A stretch of 64,000 nt of DNA from JAAUTT01 sp963846585. GTDB lineage: Bacteria; Bacteroidota; Bacteroidia; Bacteroidales; JAAUTT01. The translations under genes were made by a program, and so were the position numbers. Below the pieces are notes generated by a model. It had not been told where the DNA came from. It did no database searches and worked only from the letters and a program-made list of their open reading frames with translations. Below, piece after piece: positions 60,352-64,000 of this stretch. The first letter of the stretch is position 1. Every line of letters begins with the position of its first letter. Location: positions 186,001 through 250,000 of the forward strand of contig CAWJWO010000019.1 in NCBI GenBank assembly GCA_963846585.1, given 5' to 3'.

Positions 60352-60741
60352 TTATATTTCAATATGTTCTGAATTTTCAGTAAATAGTGATTCATCAATT
60401 TTATCATAGAGTGATTCATCTCCTTTATCTCCTGTTCGTATGCGGATAGACTGTTCTATTGAAGAAATAAATATTCTTCCGTCACCGCTTTCACCAGTAA
60501 AGGCTTTATCTAAAATAGCTTTTACCGATTTTTTTACATTTATATCGCGGACAACAAAAGTGATGTTTATTCTGTCTATGGCGCTAACATCATAGGCAAT
60601 TCCGCGGAAAATATGTCCTTCTTTTGCAGTTCCCTGACCTCTTACATCCCACCAGGATAAAAAATCGATATCTGATTCGTGCAAGGCGATCCGTACTTCT
60701 TCAAAACGTTCTTTACGGATTATGGCTTCAATTCTTTTCAT
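60352..60741 (-). CDS. PII nitrogen-regulatory protein
   Basis: 129 aa. MKRIEAIIRKERFEEVRIAL, the T-loop with GQGTAKEGHIFRGIAYDV (Tyr50 aligns with the uridylylated Tyr51 of GlnB), and GDGRIFISSIEQSIRIRTGD (B- and C-loops). Senses ATP/ADP and 2-oxoglutarate. A 15-residue acidic tail is extra. No amt or glnA beside it. Confidence 0.9.
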   Translation of the reverse strand: MKRIEAIIRKERFEEVRIALHESDIDFLSWWDVRGQGTAKEGHIFRGIAYDVSAIDRINITFVVRDINVKKSVKAILDKAFTGESGDGRIFISSIEQSIRIRTGDKGDESLYDKIDESLFTENSEHIEI

Positions 60742-60851
60742 GATTAATAAATTATTTCATAAAGGTCAAATATCAACACTTATAACATAACAAATGTTAC
60801 ATAACTTTATATAAAACTTACAACTTTCACAGTTTTTAGTTTGCTAATTAT

Positions 60852-60895
60852 AAACCCTATAAACCTTATAAACCTTATAAACGATATAAACCAAT
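60852..60895. repeat. Short-word array (TATAAACC)
   Basis: TATAAACCCTATAAACCTTA and TAAACCTTATAAACGATATA, 9-bp period, directly at the 3' end of hisS. The same word, reversed and direct, occurs upstream of hisS at 62320-62405. Confidence 0.72.
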
Positions 60896-62266
60896 TTACG
60901 ACTCAATATTTTTAAGTTTTAAGATCAGCTCTTCAAAACTAACCTTACATTGATCGCCGGAATGCATATCCTTTAAAGTAATGAGGTTTTGTTTTATTTC
61001 ATCTTCTCCGATAATGGCCACAAAGTAAATATTGCGTTTATTTGCATAGTTCATCTGTTTGCTCATCTTAGCGTTATCAGGATATAATTCTGCTTTTATG
61101 CCTGAATGCCTGAGTTTCTTTACAAGGGGCAGACAATACAATTCCTCTGCTTTGCCAAAATTAATAAACATTACCTCTGTAGATTGTGTTGACTCTGACG
61201 GGAACAAATTTAAATTATTTATAACGTCAAATATCCTGTCGGCTCCAAAAGATATTCCTACTCCTGAAATATCCGGCAAACCGAAAACACCTGTCAGGTT
61301 ATCGTACCTGCCTCCTCCACAAATACTTCCAATTTCCACATCCAAAGATTTTACTTCAAATATCGCCCCTGTATAATAATTTAATCCCCTTGCCAGGGTT
61401 AAATCAAATTCTATGGGAGTTGAAATATCTGAATTTTTAATATAACTGAATATTGAATTTAATTCTTCAATCCCTTTAAGCCCTGCATCAGAGCCTGATA
61501 ATAATCTTTGTAATAATTTTAAATTTAACTCGTTGTCTTTTTGGCCGGTTGTTAAAAATTTCCCTAACTTTTCTATTGAGGTATATGAAAGGCCCTTTTG
61601 ATTTAATTCTTCTTTTACCTTCTCAAGGCCAATTTTATCAATCTTATCGATAGCAACAGTAATATCTGTTAATCTTTCCGGTTCGCCAATTTCTTCAGCA
61701 ATCCCGCTAAGAATTTTACGGTTGTTTATTTTGATTACTACATTAATGCCTAATCCTTTAAATGCATCATCGATAATCTGGATAAGATCAACTTCGTTTA
61801 ATAAGGAATTACTTCCGATAACATCAACATCGCATTGATAAAATTCGCGGTATCTTCCTTTCTGTGGGCGATCGGCACGCCAAACAGGTTGAATCTGGTA
61901 CCTTTTAAACGGGAAAATAATATCCTCCCGGTTTTGAACCACATAACGGGCAAAGGGGACTGTTAAGTCATACCTGAGTCCCTTTTCACACATTAGCGAC
62001 GACAGTTGAATTAAATTACGTTCATTTATATTTTGGCCTGTAACATCCGATAGAAAATCGCCTGAATTAAGTATTCGAAAAAGCAACCTGTCTCCTTCCT
62101 CGCCATATTTGCCAAGCAGGGTAGAAAGATTTTCCATCGCCGGAGTTTCAATTTGCTGATAACCATAAAGTTGAAATACAGATCGTAAAGTATCGAAAAT
62201 AAAATTCCTTTGTTGCATTTCAACAGGCGAAAAATCACGGGTTCCCTTTGGTACGGAAGGCTTCAT
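60896..62266 (-). CDS. hisS: Histidyl-tRNA synthetase
   Basis: 456 aa class II synthetase. Motif 1 near GTRDFSPVEMQQRNFIF, motif 2 with VWRADRPQKGRYREFYQCD, the histidine-binding LARGLNYYTGAIFEV and motif 3 GISFGADRIF; C-terminal anticodon domain (VMFINFGKAEELYCLPLVKK). Essential, intact. Flanked on both sides by TATAAACC arrays. Confidence 0.95.
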   Translation of the reverse strand: MKPSVPKGTRDFSPVEMQQRNFIFDTLRSVFQLYGYQQIETPAMENLSTLLGKYGEEGDRLLFRILNSGDFLSDVTGQNINERNLIQLSSLMCEKGLRYDLTVPFARYVVQNREDIIFPFKRYQIQPVWRADRPQKGRYREFYQCDVDVIGSNSLLNEVDLIQIIDDAFKGLGINVVIKINNRKILSGIAEEIGEPERLTDITVAIDKIDKIGLEKVKEELNQKGLSYTSIEKLGKFLTTGQKDNELNLKLLQRLLSGSDAGLKGIEELNSIFSYIKNSDISTPIEFDLTLARGLNYYTGAIFEVKSLDVEIGSICGGGRYDNLTGVFGLPDISGVGISFGADRIFDVINNLNLFPSESTQSTEVMFINFGKAEELYCLPLVKKLRHSGIKAELYPDNAKMSKQMNYANKRNIYFVAIIGEDEIKQNLITLKDMHSGDQCKVSFEELILKLKNIES

Positions 62267-62319
62267 ATTAATAAGTATAATTGATAAGTGTGTATTAAGT
62301 CGGTTTATATAGTAGTTTA

Positions 62320-62468
62320 TAATGTTTATATGGTTTATAAGGTTTATAAGTTTTCGTTTATAGGAATTTTAACTTTATAAACTTTTTATAAACCTTATAA
62401 ACTTTTTTAATCCCAGTTCTCAAGTCTTGGTTCCTGGTTCTTGGTTCCTGGTTCCTGGTCTGCTCCAA
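62320..62468. repeat. Intergenic array region (GGTTTATA, TTATAAAC, TTCCTGGT words)
   Basis: TTTATATGGTTTATAAGGTT, then AACTTTTTATAAACCTTATA and AACTTTT, then GGTTCCTGGTTCTTGGTTCC and TGGTTCCTGG, between ettA and hisS. Confidence 0.75.
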
Positions 62469-62472
62469 AATT

Positions 62473-64000
62473 TTATTTTACCAGCTTTTTGTACTTAATC
62501 CGATGAGGTGCATCATCACCAAGGCGTTTTTTGCGATTCTCCTCATAATCGGAATAACCGCCTTCAAAGAAATATACTCTCGAATCGCCTTCAAATGCAA
62601 GAATATGAGTTGCAACCCTGTCGAGAAACCACCTGTCGTGTGAAATAATTACTGCACAACCGGCGAAGTTTTCAAGTCCTTCCTCAAGGGCACGCAATGT
62701 ATTTACATCTATATCATTGGTAGGCTCATCCAGCAGCAAAACATTAGCCTCCTGCTTCAAAGTAAGGGCCAGGTGTAAACGGTTACGTTCCCCACCTGAC
62801 AGCACTCCGCATTTCTTTTCCTGGTCGGCTCCCGAGAAGTTAAACCTGGCAACGTAAGCACGCGCATTCACAAGCTTTCCGCCAAGAGGTATCTGTTCTG
62901 CATCGCGTGAAATAACCTGGTAAACAGTTTTTTCCGGATCAATATCCGTATGTGACTGATCTACATAACCTACCTTTACGGTTTCTCCAATTTCAAAAAT
63001 ACCGCTATCAGTTTTTTCCATTCCCATAATAAGCCGGAACAGAGTTGTTTTACCGGCTCCATTTGGACCAATTATCCCTACAATACCGGCAGGCGGAAGT
63101 TTAAATTCAAGGTCTTCGAACAAAACCTTATCTCCAAAAGCCTTTGAAACGTTTTTCACTTCAATTACTTTATCACCTAAACGCGGGCCATTTGGAATGT
63201 ATATTTCAAGCCGGTCCTCCTTTTGTTTAACATCCTCCTGCATCATTTTATCATAAGCCGCAAGCCTTGCTTTAGACTTTGCCTGCCTGGCTTTATGCGC
63301 CATTCGTACCCATTCTAATTCATGTTCAAGGGTTTTTCTTCTTTTACTTTCTGTTTTTTCTTCCCGGGCCAGACGATTGGATTTTTGTTCTAGCCATGAA
63401 GAATAATTACCTTTCCACGGAATGCCTTCTCCCCTGTCGAGTTCAAGTATCCAGCCTGCAACATTATCAAGGAAATAACGGTCGTGTGTTACAGCTATTA
63501 CAGTACCTTTATATTGATGTAAATGCATTTCGAGCCATTCTATCGATTCGGCATCAAGGTGATTTGTAGGTTCATCCAAAAGCAAAATGTCAGGTTCCTG
63601 AAGAAGAAGCCTGCATAAAGCAACCCTGCGACGTTCACCTCCTGAACAAAACGAAATTGGAGTATCTCCATCCGGACAACGCAGGGCATCCATTGCCCTT
63701 TCCAATTTATTATCCAGTTCCCATCCATTGGAATGATCAATTTTATCAGTTAATTCACCCTGGCGTTCAATGAGTTTACTCATTTCTTCATCGTTCATAG
63801 GTTCGGCAAATTTGTTATTTATATTTTCGTATTCTTTCAATAACGCTACAACATCTGCCGCTCCTTCTTCAACTATTTCCCTTACTGATCTGGACTCATC
63901 CAGTTTAGGTTCCTGCTCCAGATAACCAACTGAATAGCCTGGTGAAAAAACAACATCGCCCTGAAAAGACTTTTCAATTCCTGCTATAATCTTCAATAAA
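62473..64000 (-). CDS. ettA: ABC-F ATPase EttA (energy-dependent translational throttle), 5' end outside the window
   Basis: At least 507 aa; reading is open to the window edge, so the first Walker A and about 45 residues are missing. SPGYSVGYLEQEPKLDE, CSGGERRRVALCRLLLQEPD, LLDEPTNHLDAESIEWLE, the linker arm with ARQAKSKARLAAYDKM, then the second cassette GIIGPNGAGKTTLF, LSGGERNRLHLALTL, LLDEPTNDIDVNTLRALEE. Binds the ribosomal E site and gates the first elongation step. Ends with FEGGYSDYEENRKKRLG, typical of EttA. Confidence 0.93.
   Translation of the reverse strand, partial: LLKIIAGIEKSFQGDVVFSPGYSVGYLEQEPKLDESRSVREIVEEGAADVVALLKEYENINNKFAEPMNDEEMSKLIERQGELTDKIDHSNGWELDNKLERAMDALRCPDGDTPISFCSGGERRRVALCRLLLQEPDILLLDEPTNHLDAESIEWLEMHLHQYKGTVIAVTHDRYFLDNVAGWILELDRGEGIPWKGNYSSWLEQKSNRLAREEKTESKRRKTLEHELEWVRMAHKARQAKSKARLAAYDKMMQEDVKQKEDRLEIYIPNGPRLGDKVIEVKNVSKAFGDKVLFEDLEFKLPPAGIVGIIGPNGAGKTTLFRLIMGMEKTDSGIFEIGETVKVGYVDQSHTDIDPEKTVYQVISRDAEQIPLGGKLVNARAYVARFNFSGADQEKKCGVLSGGERNRLHLALTLKQEANVLLLDEPTNDIDVNTLRALEEGLENFAGCAVIISHDRWFLDRVATHILAFEGDSRVYFFEGGYSDYEENRKKRLGDDAPHRIKYKKLVK

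Overview
The window is a piece of an AT-rich Bacteroidota chromosome, probably an environmental Bacteroidales/Cytophagales-like lineage. The evidence is a protein with a type IX secretion (T9SS) C-terminal sorting domain, paired DUF3857/transglutaminase secreted proteins, Bacteroidota-type uxaC/exuT, DsbD, EmrAB-TolC and EttA genes, and lipoproteins with a bare Cys lipobox. No rRNA, tRNA or CRISPR array was seen.

Layout. 0-10.7 kb: end of RNase G, hexuronate use (uxaC, exuT), two DUF3857/transglutaminase-type secreted proteins, a GT87-like membrane protein and dsbD. 10.8-16.3 kb: secreted proteins (a frameshifted T9SS metzincin-like protease, an unknown secreted protein, a frameshifted S74/intramolecular-chaperone protein). 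16.7-19.0 kb: a decayed IS66 element. 19.2-32.9 kb: backbone genes: GNAT-like protein, PAP2 phosphatase, a TetR-EmrA-TolC-EmrA-EmrB efflux operon, Crp/Fnr regulator, MgtA, Usp, and an L-lactate dehydrogenase broken by one base. 33.0-49.9 kb: a composite acquired island. 49.9-56.7 kb: alpha-glucan genes (GH100-like hydrolase, GT4, PIG-L deacetylase, glucan phosphorylase) and a stomatin-like protein. 56.9-64 kb: hybrid histidine kinase plus response regulator, AraC-type regulator, PII protein, hisS, and ettA cut by the window end.

The island has three layers. First is an IS3-family element (33009-34556, terminal repeats visible) lying against an IS21 remnant that keeps istB but has lost istA. 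Second is an integrated, decaying mobilizable plasmid (about 35.4-42.7 kb) with parA and a small partner, several toxin-antitoxin loci, a MobV relaxase behind two perfect hairpins, and a Rep_3 initiator. Third is an integron-like cassette stretch (about 42.7-49.6 kb). Three attC-like imperfect palindromes of 127-132 bp there separate same-strand gene groups: AraC+SDR, then a RecQ/phosphoribosyltransferase helicase with a DprA-like partner (an RqlHI/PsyrTA-type system), then a subclass B1 metallo-beta-lactamase cut off by a 253-bp terminal-inverted-repeat element. No integron integrase lies in the window.

Two signals cut across the annotation. Nearly every backbone intergenic spacer carries a short array of near-identical 7-9 bp words, often starting exactly at a stop codon. 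These arrays are missing from 33.0-51.1 kb, which marks that stretch as foreign independently of its genes. Also, about a dozen reading-frame lesions (mostly one-base homopolymer changes, plus three in-frame TAA codons) fall only in 13.4-18.3 kb, 32.3-44.7 kb and possibly 14.6 kb. The long backbone genes are intact.
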